Shown: positions 1 through 7,360, numbered from the stretch's first letter. The stretch: 12,771 bases of DNA from an uncultured bacterium (GCA_903916135.1 CAIWVT010000661.1:1-12771), one strand, 5' to 3'. Program-made: numbers and translations. Notes: generated by a model not told the origin, from the letters alone.

Positions 1-1
1 A

Positions 2-166
2 TCAAAACAAACAGATTTGCCAAATATCACTTTTCAAATACCAAAAACATCATCAATTGGTCATGGAGAAGAGTATCCTGATCCTAATGGTACTTATAAA
101 AGCAACGGGACAAAAGATGATGACAGAAGGATAACAATATTACAATGTACGTTTAGTGTTAAATAA
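2..166 (+). CDS. C-terminal fragment of a protein cut by the window edge
   Basis: An open frame enters from the left edge and ends at TAA 164-166, giving 54 residues with no start in the window. The visible tail is hydrophilic and includes GHGEEYPDPNG and then DDDRRITIL. A G-x-G-E stretch followed by a D/N-R-R motif and a short beta-strand is reminiscent of the end of OmpA-like peptidoglycan-binding domains, but the match is weak and based on pattern only. Frame 3 is also open until about position 113, so the frame choice rests on the more protein-like composition of frame 2. Real CDS tail: moderately likely. Function: not established. Confidence 0.5.
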   Translation, partial: SKQTDLPNITFQIPKTSSIGHGEEYPDPNGTYKSNGTKDDDRRITILQCTFSVK

Positions 167-244
167 TATTAATTACATTTTGATAAACAAGCCCCCATTG
201 GGCTGATACACTCGTTCAGCACTAGCCTCCATCGCTTCTATCCT

Positions 245-376
245 TAAACTTTATTACTTTCATAACACAACAACAACCAACACCCATGCTAAACTTTATT
301 ACTTTATCCACCCGAAATAAACGAATAAAGTAAAGGATGCAGGGACGTAATCCCTGTTACTAAAGTAATAAAGTTT
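245..376. repeat. Three copies of a 16-bp AT-rich repeat, two forming a nested inverted repeat
   Basis: TAAACTTTATTACTTT occurs directly at 245-260 and 290-305, and in inverted orientation at 361-376. The second and third copies form a perfect 16-bp inverted repeat. Inside it lies a smaller hairpin, AGGGA (341-345) with TCCCT (351-355). The third copy with its flank (about 351-377, CCCTGTTACTAAAGTAATAA...) recurs with a few changes at 1537-1562 on the far side of the transposase locus. This could be an element boundary or a stem-loop element of unknown function. Confidence 0.6.
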
Positions 377-450
377 GTAAGCACACAATAATGCGTCCCT
401 TTCATCGGTAACCTTTGCCTTCCTCACTATGCTTATGGCTTTTGCCTAAA

Positions 451-711
451 ACCCCGAAGGGGTGCCATTATTATAGAAATGACCATAATGAAGAGAGATT
501 AAACCCCGAAGGGGTGACATTAATAATATCACCCCTTCGGGGTTCATGCTAATCGTTGCATCCTTGTTATAATAATATCACCCCTTCGGGGTTCTATATA
601 TTCGTTGTATTCTTGTTATAATATTGTCATCCCTTCGGGATTATAAGAACCAAAATCAGTAACCTGATATCGTCAATTTTCGTATTACAATAATGACAAC
701 TCTTTGGGATT
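451..711. repeat. Left REP-like palindrome array (6 copies, last degenerate)
   Basis: Palindromes with core ACCCC-3 nt-GGGGT lie at 451-463, 503-515, 531-543 and 580-592. A variant ATCCC-TTC-GGGAT lies at 629-641, and a degenerate copy near 699-711. Successive starts are 52, 28, 49 and 49 bp apart. Copies 503-515 and 531-543 face each other and extend to a perfect 16-bp inverted repeat (502-517 and 529-544) with an 11-nt AT-rich loop, which is the architecture of a REPIN. Spacers are themselves repeated, for example TTGTATTCTTGTTATAATAT. Confidence 0.85.
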
Positions 712-747
712 AAAAACCAAAATCATTAACCAAACAATCTACACGTT

Positions 748-1212
748 ATGGCTGGAACATTTTCACAAATTTATATTCAGGTAGTTTTTGCTGTTAAAGG
801 CAGAGAAAATCTAATTGGCAAATCATGGAAAGATGAATTGCATAGTTACCTTTCAGGTATCATCACAGGAAAAGGTCAAAAATCAATCATAGTTGGCGGT
901 GTATCCGACCATATCCATGCATTCATTGGATTGAAACCATCAATGGCAGTAGCCGATTTGGTGCGTGATGTAAAAAACAATTCATCAAATTTTATTAATG
1001 ATAATAAATTTGTGAGAGGGAAATTTTCATGGCAGGAGGGTTATGGATCATTTTCATATTCGCATTCACACATCGACAGTGTTTATAAATATATTTTAAA
1101 CCAAGAAAAACATCATGAGAAAAGACCGTTTAAAGAGGAATATCTTGAATTGTTGCGAAAATTTGAAATTGAATTTAAAGATGAATATTTGTTTGAATGG
1201 ATAGATAAATAA
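748..1212 (+). CDS. tnpA: IS200/IS605-like HUH transposase (RAYT-type)
   Basis: This 154-residue protein belongs to the Y1 transposase family (IS200-like TnpA), which cuts and joins single-stranded DNA at hairpins through a 5'-phosphotyrosine link. The HUH metal-binding motif is visible as HIH at residues 55-57 in SDHIHAFIGL. The likely nucleophile is Tyr115, with Gln119 one helical turn later (YILNQEKHH), as in known TnpA enzymes. WQEGYGSFSYS (about 95-105) and the FKEEYLELL tail are typical of the Bacteroidota version. The length is normal and both motifs are intact, so it may be active. No TnpB is present. The gene lies among REP-like palindromes on both sides, which favours the REP-associated (RAYT) subtype over an ordinary insertion sequence. 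ATG 748 gives the conserved N-terminus. Confidence 0.92.
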   Translation: MAGTFSQIYIQVVFAVKGRENLIGKSWKDELHSYLSGIITGKGQKSIIVGGVSDHIHAFIGLKPSMAVADLVRDVKNNSSNFINDNKFVRGKFSWQEGYGSFSYSHSHIDSVYKYILNQEKHHEKRPFKEEYLELLRKFEIEFKDEYLFEWIDK

Positions 1213-1231
1213 TTTTATCCTTAATAATTAC

Positions 1232-1514
1232 ACCCCTTCGGGGTTCATGATAATCGTTGTATTCTTGTTATAATATTGTCATCCCTTCGGGATTGAAAAA
1301 CCAAAATCATTAACTTGTTCGGCGATAACCTCTGTTTTCTTCGCTTCTTCCCATTTAGGTCTTTTGCCTAAAACCCCGAAGGGGTGCCTTTATTATAGAA
1401 TAACCATAATGATACGGAATTAAACCCCAAAGGGGTGACATAAATAATATCACCCCTTCGGGGTTCATGATAACCTATGTAATTAATTCTATAATATTGT
1501 CATCCCTTCGGGAT
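1232..1514. repeat. Right REP-like palindrome array (6 copies)
   Basis: Palindromes lie at 1232-1244, 1281-1293 (ATCCC variant), 1373-1385, 1424-1436 (loop AAA instead of GAA), 1452-1464 and 1502-1514 (ATCCC variant). Starts are 49, 92, 51, 28 and 50 bp apart, matching the left array where the same types are paired. Copies 1424-1436 and 1452-1464 face each other as a second REPIN-like hairpin (1423-1438 with 1450-1465) with one mismatch. Confidence 0.85.
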
Positions 1515-1579
1515 TATCAGAACCTTCATCGCCATCCCCTGTAACTAAACTAATAAAGTCTGCCTCAGTTGGACCAAGG

Positions 1580-1812
1580 TTCCAATCAAGTTATTTCACA
1601 ATTAACTCAAGTTACTCCACAATTAACTCAAGTTACTCCACAATTAACTCAAGTTATTTATCAGCTAACTCAAGTTATTTCACAATTAACTCAAGTTATT
1701 TATCAGCTAACTCAAGTTATTTCACAATTAACTCAAGTTATTTGTCAGCTAACTCAAGTTATTTCAAATTAACTCAAGTTATTTATCAGCTAACTCAGGT
1801 TATTTTATAAAA
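1580..1812. repeat. 21-bp tandem array, 11 units, near-palindromic core
   Basis: The word (A)ACTCAAG ends at 1590 (degenerate), 1611, 1632, 1653, 1674, 1695, 1716, 1737, 1758, 1778 and 1799. The period is exactly 21 bp except for one 20-bp unit. Most units carry TAACT-CA-AGTTA, an inverted repeat with a 2-bp centre. The rest of the unit alternates between two forms, TTTCACAATTA and TTTATCAGCTA, giving a 42-bp higher-order repeat in the middle. A frame without ATG (TTG at 1569) reads through as QLTQVIS/QLTQVIY until the 20-bp unit breaks it at 1772. The two forms encode the same Gln-Leu by different codons, so short coding origin cannot be excluded, but no start or domain supports it. Confidence 0.85.
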
Positions 1813-1940
1813 TGTTTGTTTACCAAATCCATCACCTACAATTAATTGCGCGGATTACACCCTTGTTTGATGTTTGCAAATTAGAACTTTATGATGGTAG
1901 TTTGTAAAACATAATGCCCATCCCTTCTATCTTATCCCCA
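1813..1940. other. Intergenic spacer, nothing recognised
   Basis: This is AT-rich sequence between the tandem array and the stop codon of the minus-strand barrel gene. I saw no clear hairpin with a T-tract to terminate the minus-strand operon and no reading frame worth reporting. Confidence 0.5.
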
Positions 1941-4052
1941 TCAAAACTTAATCCTCACCTGCACCTTTACTTCGCTTTGCGTATTCCCATCAATTTCATT
2001 TAAACCTGAGCTGATAGTGGTTCTGTCGTTATAAAATGTTTGTGCAAAGCGTAGCCAAACATCCACATACTTGCCTATGTTGCGTTGAAGCACCAAATAG
2101 TAGCGTATGCCTTTTCCATACAAAACAGGAAACGAATAGGCATACAACACATCATTTTCGTACATATACACGCGGGTGTCATAGGATTTAGTGTCGAAAA
2201 TAGCGAAACGAAACGATGCAGCCCACTTACTTTGCAAGGTTCTGTAGCGCACATCCTGCGACAGGAAATATCCCGCTTCGGGTGCAGCCTTATCTTTGCT
2301 GTAACGAACGGCTTCTATACGGTTGGACAAGGTGAAGGCTTTCGAAATAGGGTAGGAGATGTTCACCCGATAGGACTGTTTGGTTTCGGGCACAAGATAA
2401 TCTATCATGGCAGCGGCATCATCGCAGTTTTTCTGTCGGTTTTCATATTTATAACGCACATCCATCTGTATCTTCTTGGTGGGTTTATACTGCACACTCA
2501 CATTGAAATCATAGCCGGTGGATGGCGCCTGAACCTGATATTTAAGCCACGGAAACTTATAAATATCCGCATAAGCACTCAACAGGATTTTGTAATGCGG
2601 TTTAATCACTATGCCCGTATAAAAGCCCGTTTCATTACAGGTGCTATTCGATTGACTGAATGCCGCCGCATATAACGATTGATAATTCCGTTGATAATAC
2701 CGATAGGAAACCACCACCGAAACATAGGTGTTGATACTCGCCATCAGCCCGTTGAGCGTGGCTATGCCGCCATTGCTGCTGCGCGACGTTTCTCCAAAGA
2801 AGTTGAAGTTCCTGAGAATATAGCTATAATCCATGCCGATGCAAAAGTTTTTTGTCCCCGAAAACTCAAACCTATCGTAAGGCTGAACCTCTTTTATCAG
2901 GGGCACATCAAACGTGTTGCCATAGCCCGTCAAACCCACATGCAGCGAGCGGGTTTTATAGCTCAGGTGTCCGCCAAAGATTTGTTCCCTAACGGTTTTC
3001 TCCTTTGCCACACGCCCCGCGGTGTTGTGCAAACCATCTTCGGGCAACGAGCTAACATATTCATCCGCATCATCAAGCGTATCGGTCACCCTGTTGCCAT
3101 CCATCTTTTTGCGCGAATAAAACCCGGTGAATTCAACCTGTTTATATCCTACCGTAAAAGCTCCTCCCCGCATAAATCCATTTTCATACACCGAATTGTT
3201 TCCACTGATGCCACGCCCCATCTTTTTGATGCCCACCGCATCGCTGCCTTTCCCAAAACCCGAACCCGTCCAAAGCGTCAATCCCTGCCCGAATTGAACG
3301 CCATAATCGCCCACTATCATGCTTTTCAATATGCCAATATGATTCATATTGATGTAGCCCGAATAAAAATCAAATCCGCAGGGGTTCGAGCCGCTCCCGA
3401 ATTCTTCTCCGGCATCTTTCTCGGCTGTCAACCCTATTTTTAGGATGTTGATATAATTGAAACGATACTTCACCAACACTTTGTCCGCGCTGCCCAAATA
3501 GCTCGAATTTGGACTCACCCCCTGCATCGTATCCCCAACAGCGCCATAGCCCTTTTGTTTTTCAATCACCCGTTGATAGCGCATCATCACATCCTGCATG
3601 CCCCACCTGCCCATATCTTTCCAATGCCACAGCTTCCTATCCTCACCCGTGCTCACTATAATATAAGGTAAGAACTGCGCAATCAAATCCGCATCAAAAC
3701 CGACTATGGTTTGCAACTCATAAATAGTAAGAAATTTGCCATTGATTTGTATGTGATCCAAAAGGCTTTTAATATGAATATCATCCAATATCCCTAAACT
3801 TGCAAGCTCTCCATAATTCGTATTATTAAGGTTGATGGGATGCTTTTGATAATACTCCAAATTGGCAACTATCTCCGTAATGTCGAGTTCCGATTGGGTT
3901 TGCTCGCTATAGTTTTCTATCTTTTGCTTTTGCAGGTCTTCAACCTCCTGCGAAGAAGGAACTTCTTGCGCATGAACTGCAAATGACATCATGACACAAC
4001 ATGCCGCTATAACAACCCATTTGATGCGCCATATTGTGGAAGTTATGATCAT
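1941..4052 (-). CDS. Helix-hairpin-helix outer-membrane beta-barrel protein
   Basis: This 703-residue protein starts with a signal peptide (hydrophobic stretch about 12-27, likely cleavage after VHAQ). Residues about 74-132 form helix-hairpin-helix units of the ComEA type: NLNNTNYGELASLGILDD, then FLTIYELQTIVGFDADLI. The remaining 550 or so residues are rich in alternating polar/aromatic strands, for example TFSVVVSYRYY-like segments, and the chain ends in VQVRIKF with a terminal Phe, as expected for an outer-membrane barrel. Proteins of this layout are widespread in Bacteroidota and usually annotated only as helix-hairpin-helix proteins. A role in DNA handling at the cell surface is a guess from the HHH part. 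It starts 6 bp after the barrel gene upstream, so the two are almost certainly co-transcribed. Confidence 0.85.
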   Translation of the reverse strand: MIITSTIWRIKWVVIAACCVMMSFAVHAQEVPSSQEVEDLQKQKIENYSEQTQSELDITEIVANLEYYQKHPINLNNTNYGELASLGILDDIHIKSLLDHIQINGKFLTIYELQTIVGFDADLIAQFLPYIIVSTGEDRKLWHWKDMGRWGMQDVMMRYQRVIEKQKGYGAVGDTMQGVSPNSSYLGSADKVLVKYRFNYINILKIGLTAEKDAGEEFGSGSNPCGFDFYSGYINMNHIGILKSMIVGDYGVQFGQGLTLWTGSGFGKGSDAVGIKKMGRGISGNNSVYENGFMRGGAFTVGYKQVEFTGFYSRKKMDGNRVTDTLDDADEYVSSLPEDGLHNTAGRVAKEKTVREQIFGGHLSYKTRSLHVGLTGYGNTFDVPLIKEVQPYDRFEFSGTKNFCIGMDYSYILRNFNFFGETSRSSNGGIATLNGLMASINTYVSVVVSYRYYQRNYQSLYAAAFSQSNSTCNETGFYTGIVIKPHYKILLSAYADIYKFPWLKYQVQAPSTGYDFNVSVQYKPTKKIQMDVRYKYENRQKNCDDAAAMIDYLVPETKQSYRVNISYPISKAFTLSNRIEAVRYSKDKAAPEAGYFLSQDVRYRTLQSKWAASFRFAIFDTKSYDTRVYMYENDVLYAYSFPVLYGKGIRYYLVLQRNIGKYVDVWLRFAQTFYNDRTTISSGLNEIDGNTQSEVKVQVRIKF

Positions 4053-4058
4053 GATGCA

Positions 4059-4880
4059 TCAATGAATATCGTAAATCACAGAACTTTGAAGCGAAAAACC
4101 CAACACAGGATGACGCGAGGCAGCAACATCCAACTTAAATTTGTAGAACTCAAAACCTGCGCCGAATGAATAGGTGGTTGGGTTGGTGGCAATACCGATT
4201 CTCACAAAAACAGGTTTTATAATGTGGTATTCAATGCCAGTTTTAAACATTGGTTTGAAATTGTTATCTTTCTCAACTTCTGCAGCAATCACAGCTTTAT
4301 CTCCAAAGTTATACGCTAATCCTATCTTGAAAATTAGTGGAATTCGCTCGTTGCCATAATCGGCAAGTTTCACGTTTATCGGATTAAAGATATGAGCCGC
4401 AATCACCAAATTCTTGATGATTTGTGCCCGAATGCCTGCCTCAAAAGTTATGGCACCTTTGTTGCCATAGTTTTCGCCTATATGTGTATAAATATAATCA
4501 AGCTGAACGCCCGCAGAGACCTTGTTGCTAAATCCCATGGCGTACGCCAATCCGATTTTTGATTCGTTGTAGAGTTTGTAACCGAAATTGGAATAATTTA
4601 ATCCAAACACTCCTGCTTTTTTAACAGGAACAACCAACGAAATGCACTTTAAACTTAACTCCTTTACAAGGAAACGGTTTTCATAATACACCCCTGCAGC
4701 TATCTTTTTATAGGTTGCCATCCCCGCCTGATTGTTGTGCACCGCCCAAAAGTCGTTGCCCGTCACCGCCGCCCCGCCCATAGCGGCAGCACGTCCGCCT
4801 AAGGTCGTATTATCCTGTTGAGCATGCAGCAGGGCAACACTCCAACAGACACATAGAGCCGAGAGCAGCAAGGGGCGCAT
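4059..4880 (-). CDS. PorV/FadL-like outer-membrane beta-barrel protein
   Basis: The product is 273 residues from ATG 4878-4880. A GTG immediately before it at 4881-4883 is a possible but less likely start. A signal peptide is clear (MRPLLLSALCVC...LHAQ). The mature N-terminus TLGGRAAAMGGAAVTGNDFW followed by AVHNNQAGMA is the hallmark of the PorV/PorQ/FadL-like barrel superfamily, with a conserved asparagine before the AG(L/M)A. Alternating strands fill the rest. PorV and PorQ themselves act in type IX secretion, but this protein is short and no other secretion gene is nearby, so its role is open. Its ATG overlaps the purE stop by one base (TGATG), which suggests translational coupling. Confidence 0.8.
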   Translation of the reverse strand: MRPLLLSALCVCWSVALLHAQQDNTTLGGRAAAMGGAAVTGNDFWAVHNNQAGMATYKKIAAGVYYENRFLVKELSLKCISLVVPVKKAGVFGLNYSNFGYKLYNESKIGLAYAMGFSNKVSAGVQLDYIYTHIGENYGNKGAITFEAGIRAQIIKNLVIAAHIFNPINVKLADYGNERIPLIFKIGLAYNFGDKAVIAAEVEKDNNFKPMFKTGIEYHIIKPVFVRIGIATNPTTYSFGAGFEFYKFKLDVAASRHPVLGFSLQSSVIYDIH

Positions 4881-5383
4881 CACACTTTGTAGTCATACAC
4901 TATGTTGCCCAACTCCTCGTTTGCCTGTATGATTTTTGTTTTCAGGCTTTCCTTAAAAGCAAGCATCTTATCCATCAGGGCTGCATCGCTCAGTGCCAAA
5001 ATTTGCAAAGCCAATATGGCGGCGTTTTGTGCACCGTTCAGAGCCACCGTAGCCACAGGGATACCGGGAGGCATCTGCAAAATAGCTAAAATAGAATCCA
5101 AACCCTCTAAGGATGCTTTGATAGGAACGCCTATGACGGGCAAGGGCGTCATGGCGGCTATCACCCCGGGCAAATGAGCTGCCATGCCTGCGCCGGCTAT
5201 AATAACTTTGATGCCGCGCGCGTGTGCCGTTCGGGCAAAATCCATCACTTTGTCGGGCGTGCGATGTGCCGAGAGGGCATTGAGCTCGAAAGGAATTTGC
5301 ATCTCGTTCAGAAATTTAGCTGCCGATTCCATCACAGGTAAATCGGAGGTGCTGCCCATTATAATACTTACTATTGGTTTCAT
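4880..5383 (-). CDS. purE: N5-carboxyaminoimidazole ribonucleotide mutase PurE (class I)
   Basis: This 167-residue protein is the cytosolic mutase that converts N5-CAIR to CAIR in de novo purine synthesis. All class I signatures are visible: GSTSD at residues 10-14, SAHR at 38-41 with the catalytic His40, GAGMAAHLPG at 64-73, GVP at 85-87, and SLEGLDSILAILQMPPGIPV at 91-110. Length is normal for the family. It is the first gene of a minus-strand set with two outer-membrane proteins, joined to the next by a TGATG overlap. A promoter-like TATCTTTG lies 20-27 bp upstream. Its divergent neighbour is hpt, another purine gene. Confidence 0.97.
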   Translation of the reverse strand: MKPIVSIIMGSTSDLPVMESAAKFLNEMQIPFELNALSAHRTPDKVMDFARTAHARGIKVIIAGAGMAAHLPGVIAAMTPLPVIGVPIKASLEGLDSILAILQMPPGIPVATVALNGAQNAAILALQILALSDAALMDKMLAFKESLKTKIIQANEELGNIVYDYKV

Positions 5384-5402
5384 ATTTTTTTAAATTTTAG
5401 CA

Positions 5403-5435
5403 CAAAGATAAAAAAAATCCGTTTATCTCAACAAA
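5403..5435 (-). promoter_or_regulatory. Candidate purE promoter (Bacteroidota type)
   Basis: On the minus strand, TATCTTTG (5410-5403) matches the -7 consensus TAnnTTTG exactly. TTTG (5435-5432) lies 21 bp upstream as a -33 element. The predicted leader to ATG 5383 is short, about 13-15 nt. Based on motif match only. Confidence 0.6.
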
Positions 5436-5441
5436 AAAGTT

Positions 5442-5449
5442 TATTTTTG
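5442..5449 (+). promoter_or_regulatory. Candidate hpt promoter -7 element
   Basis: TATTTTTG matches the Bacteroidota -7 consensus TAnnTTTG and lies 25 bp before ATG 5475. No good -33 TTTG was found at the usual spacing. It lies within the 91-bp gap shared with the divergent purE promoter, so the two transcripts may influence one another. Confidence 0.5.
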
Positions 5450-5474
5450 TACCATAAATATCTATAACAGATTG

Positions 5475-6011
5475 ATGAGAACGGTAACACTAAAGGATAA
5501 AACATTTGAATTGTCAATACCTTACGAAGAAATTCAGGCGGCAATTCGCACTATTGCGAAAGAAATTAATTTGGATTATGCAGGTGAGGAGCCTTTGTTT
5601 TTAGCGGTTTTGAATGGCTCATTTATGTTTGCTGCCGATTTGATGAAAGACATTGAGTTGACCTGTGCCATCAGTTTTGTGAAATTGGCTTCCTATCATG
5701 GAACCGAATCAACCAACAAGGTGAAGAAACTCATCGGACTGAATGAAGAAATCAGAGGCAGAAGCATCATCATTTTGGAAGACATAGTGGATAGCGGCTT
5801 GACGATGGAGAAAATCCTCGAGGAACTCAAAACCATTCAACCGAAAGATATCAGCATTGCCACTTTATTGCTAAAACCGGATGCTTTAGAAAGAGATATT
5901 GAGATGGATTATGTGGGCATCGAAATCCCCAACGACTTCATAGTGGGCTATGGGCTCGACTATGACGGCTTAGGTCGCAACTTGAAAAATATATATAAAA
6001 TTGTCAAATAA
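5475..6011 (+). CDS. hpt: Hypoxanthine phosphoribosyltransferase
   Basis: This cytosolic purine salvage enzyme joins hypoxanthine (and usually guanine) to PRPP, giving IMP or GMP. The 178-residue protein shows the PRPP-binding loop EDIVDSGLT at residues 102-110, the N-terminal LNGSFMFAADL segment (about 46-56), and the C-terminal IPNDFIVGYGLDY (151-163) followed by GRNLKNIY. I chose ATG 5475. An in-frame TTG at 5472 would add one residue and is less likely. It is the first gene of a plus-strand run with adk 15 bp downstream, and is divergent from purE across a 91-bp promoter region. Confidence 0.96.
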   Translation: MRTVTLKDKTFELSIPYEEIQAAIRTIAKEINLDYAGEEPLFLAVLNGSFMFAADLMKDIELTCAISFVKLASYHGTESTNKVKKLIGLNEEIRGRSIIILEDIVDSGLTMEKILEELKTIQPKDISIATLLLKPDALERDIEMDYVGIEIPNDFIVGYGLDYDGLGRNLKNIYKIVK

Positions 6012-6026
6012 ATTAAATCGAAATCT

Positions 6027-6605
6027 ATGTTAAACGTAATTATTTTTGGTGCACCGGGAACCGGAAAAGGCACACAGTCACAAAACATTATTGAAAAGTA
6101 TCAACTGGTTCATTTGTCCACAGGGGATATTTTGCGCGAAGAAATTAAAAACGGAAGTCCCGTAGGGCTTGCAGCAAAAAAGTATATTGATGATGGTTTG
6201 CTGGTTCCTGATAGTGTCATTTTTGACCTATTGTTCGATCGCACTTCAAAAAACACCAATTCCAAAGGATTTATTTTCGATGGTTTCCCACGCAATAATG
6301 TTCAGGCTGAAATACTGGACGAAAAACTTGCCGAAATGCAGACGCCTATTTCTTTGGTTTTATATTTGGATGTAACAGAAGAAGAATTGTTCAAACGCAT
6401 ATTGTTACGCGCACAAATCTCAGGTCGCGCCGACGACACTGCCGAAGTGATTAAAAAACGCATAGAGGTTTACACCCAACAAACCCAACCCCTGCTCGAC
6501 TATTACCGCCAACAAGGCAAACTGATACCTATTGCCGGCATGGGAACCATCGAAGAGGTGTTCGCGCTTATTGAAAAAGAAATTGATGGGTATTTGGGGA
6601 AGTAG
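6027..6605 (+). CDS. adk: Adenylate kinase
   Basis: This cytosolic enzyme catalyses the exchange ATP + AMP = 2 ADP. The 192-residue protein has the P-loop GAPGTGKGT at residues 8-16, HLSTGDILREE (29-39), the DGFPR motif (85-89), and SGRADD (132-137) with following arginines that contact phosphate. The LID is the short form without the zinc cysteines, as expected for this length. One small oddity is Asn90 where the DGFPRT motif usually has Thr. It follows hpt by 15 bp. In many Bacteroidota genomes obgE comes directly after adk, but here an extra gene and repeat arrays lie between. Confidence 0.97.
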   Translation: MLNVIIFGAPGTGKGTQSQNIIEKYQLVHLSTGDILREEIKNGSPVGLAAKKYIDDGLLVPDSVIFDLLFDRTSKNTNSKGFIFDGFPRNNVQAEILDEKLAEMQTPISLVLYLDVTEEELFKRILLRAQISGRADDTAEVIKKRIEVYTQQTQPLLDYYRQQGKLIPIAGMGTIEEVFALIEKEIDGYLGK

Positions 6606-6618
6606 GTAGAAGGTAGTT

Positions 6619-6644
6619 GGTATTTGGTAAATGGTAGAAGGTAA
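6619..6644. repeat. Left arm of inverted repeat around the nuclease-like gene
   Basis: GGTATTTGGTAAATGGTA at 6619-6636 is a perfect 18-bp inverted match to 7390-7407. The arm begins just after the adk stop (6603-6605) and continues with GAAGGTAA. It is built of short GGTA words like those of the larger array on the other side. Confidence 0.85.
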
Positions 6645-6712
6645 TAGACGTAAAGAGTTACCCGCAACCCCCAAAATGACACAATTGATTATTAACCTTA
6701 AAACAAACCAAA

Positions 6713-7324
6713 ATGAGTAAATCCGAAATTTCAGGATTACCTCCATTCTTCAGTAAAGAAGAAGGAACCGAAGCAGGTCATGAAACTGTCCAAGACTTCT
6801 ATTTAAGTTGGATACTTCGTTGCGCTGATGTAAAGTACAAAGAACAAAACCCAATATATGAATATGCAAGAAAGACAGTCTTTCTTCTTATTCATGGAGT
6901 GAATAATGATAATGGTTTTGTATTTAATAAGGAAATTGGTACAGACGATCATGTGACTAATGTTAAGACAAGGCGTCAATGGAAAAATATTGATTTAATT
7001 GCAGAAATAGATACTATAGAAAACTCAGAACCTAAGAAATATGTTCTTAACATTGAAGATAAGTGGTATGCTCCAATCAGTGTAAATCAATTAATAAATT
7101 ATGACAAGATAGTAAAAGATTTTTATGCTAATAAGGGATTTGATATTAGAAATTTGGTTGTTTTCTGTGATGAAGATGGTGGTTATGATGATTCCGTTCA
7201 AATACAAAGATGTATAGACAATAATTATCAATGGCTTTGTATAGGTGATATTCAAGTGGAGACAAAAATGAGAGGCGCAGATAAGACAGGTAATTTAATG
7301 TTTGATGAATTTTGGTTTAGTTAA
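6713..7324 (+). CDS. PD-(D/E)XK nuclease superfamily protein (hypothetical)
   Basis: The product is 203 residues. The catalytic pattern of the PD-(D/E)XK fold is readable: an N-terminal His-Glu (HETVQDFYLSWIL, residues 23-35), IDL with Asp94, then IEDK with Glu115 and Lys117, followed by the QLINY box (126-130). This order, especially I-E-x-K before Q-x3-Y, resembles the PDDEXK_4 family of uncharacterised nuclease-like proteins, often linked to accessory or defence functions. No DNA-binding or helicase domain is fused. The gene is more AT-rich than adk and obgE, lies between two genes that are usually adjacent, and is bracketed by inverted repeats, all suggesting later insertion. The substrate is unknown. 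Confidence 0.75.
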   Translation: MSKSEISGLPPFFSKEEGTEAGHETVQDFYLSWILRCADVKYKEQNPIYEYARKTVFLLIHGVNNDNGFVFNKEIGTDDHVTNVKTRRQWKNIDLIAEIDTIENSEPKKYVLNIEDKWYAPISVNQLINYDKIVKDFYANKGFDIRNLVVFCDEDGGYDDSVQIQRCIDNNYQWLCIGDIQVETKMRGADKTGNLMFDEFWFS

Positions 7325-7360
7325 TAATCTTATTATAAATAATGGGCATAATGCTAATAA

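Larger units (their letters stand above)
351..1562 (+). mobile_element. RAYT/REP-like locus: HUH transposase embedded in REP palindromes
   Basis: A single IS200-like tyrosine transposase gene (748-1212) is flanked on both sides by related palindrome arrays. The block at about 403-555 is duplicated imperfectly at about 1322-1476: both start near a GGYAACC-like stretch, run into TTTGCCTAAAACCCCGAAG, and share the following palindromes and spacers. A 26-bp sequence at 351-377 recurs at 1537-1562. The layout matches REP-associated transposase loci, where the enzyme sits among the palindromes it is thought to recognise. The outer limits are an inference from these duplicated flanks. No target-site duplication could be defined. 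Confidence 0.6.

Noticed and set aside
1569..1772. 67-residue open frame through the 21-bp array (QLTQVIS repeats)
   Set aside because: It has only a TTG start, no domain, and ends because one unit is 20 bp. Reported as a repeat, with coding origin left open.
1580..1812. CRISPR array
   Set aside because: The 21-bp units have no unique spacers of usable length, no leader and no cas genes. The same reasoning excludes the array at 11603-11885.
2085..3443. Two long plus-strand frames of 196 and 254 codons
   Set aside because: They are antisense to the 703-residue barrel gene, which has a signal peptide, HHH units and a barrel C-terminus. Their own sequences show no family.
5472..5474. TTG as the hpt start
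   Set aside because: An ATG follows immediately in frame and gives the expected N-terminus.
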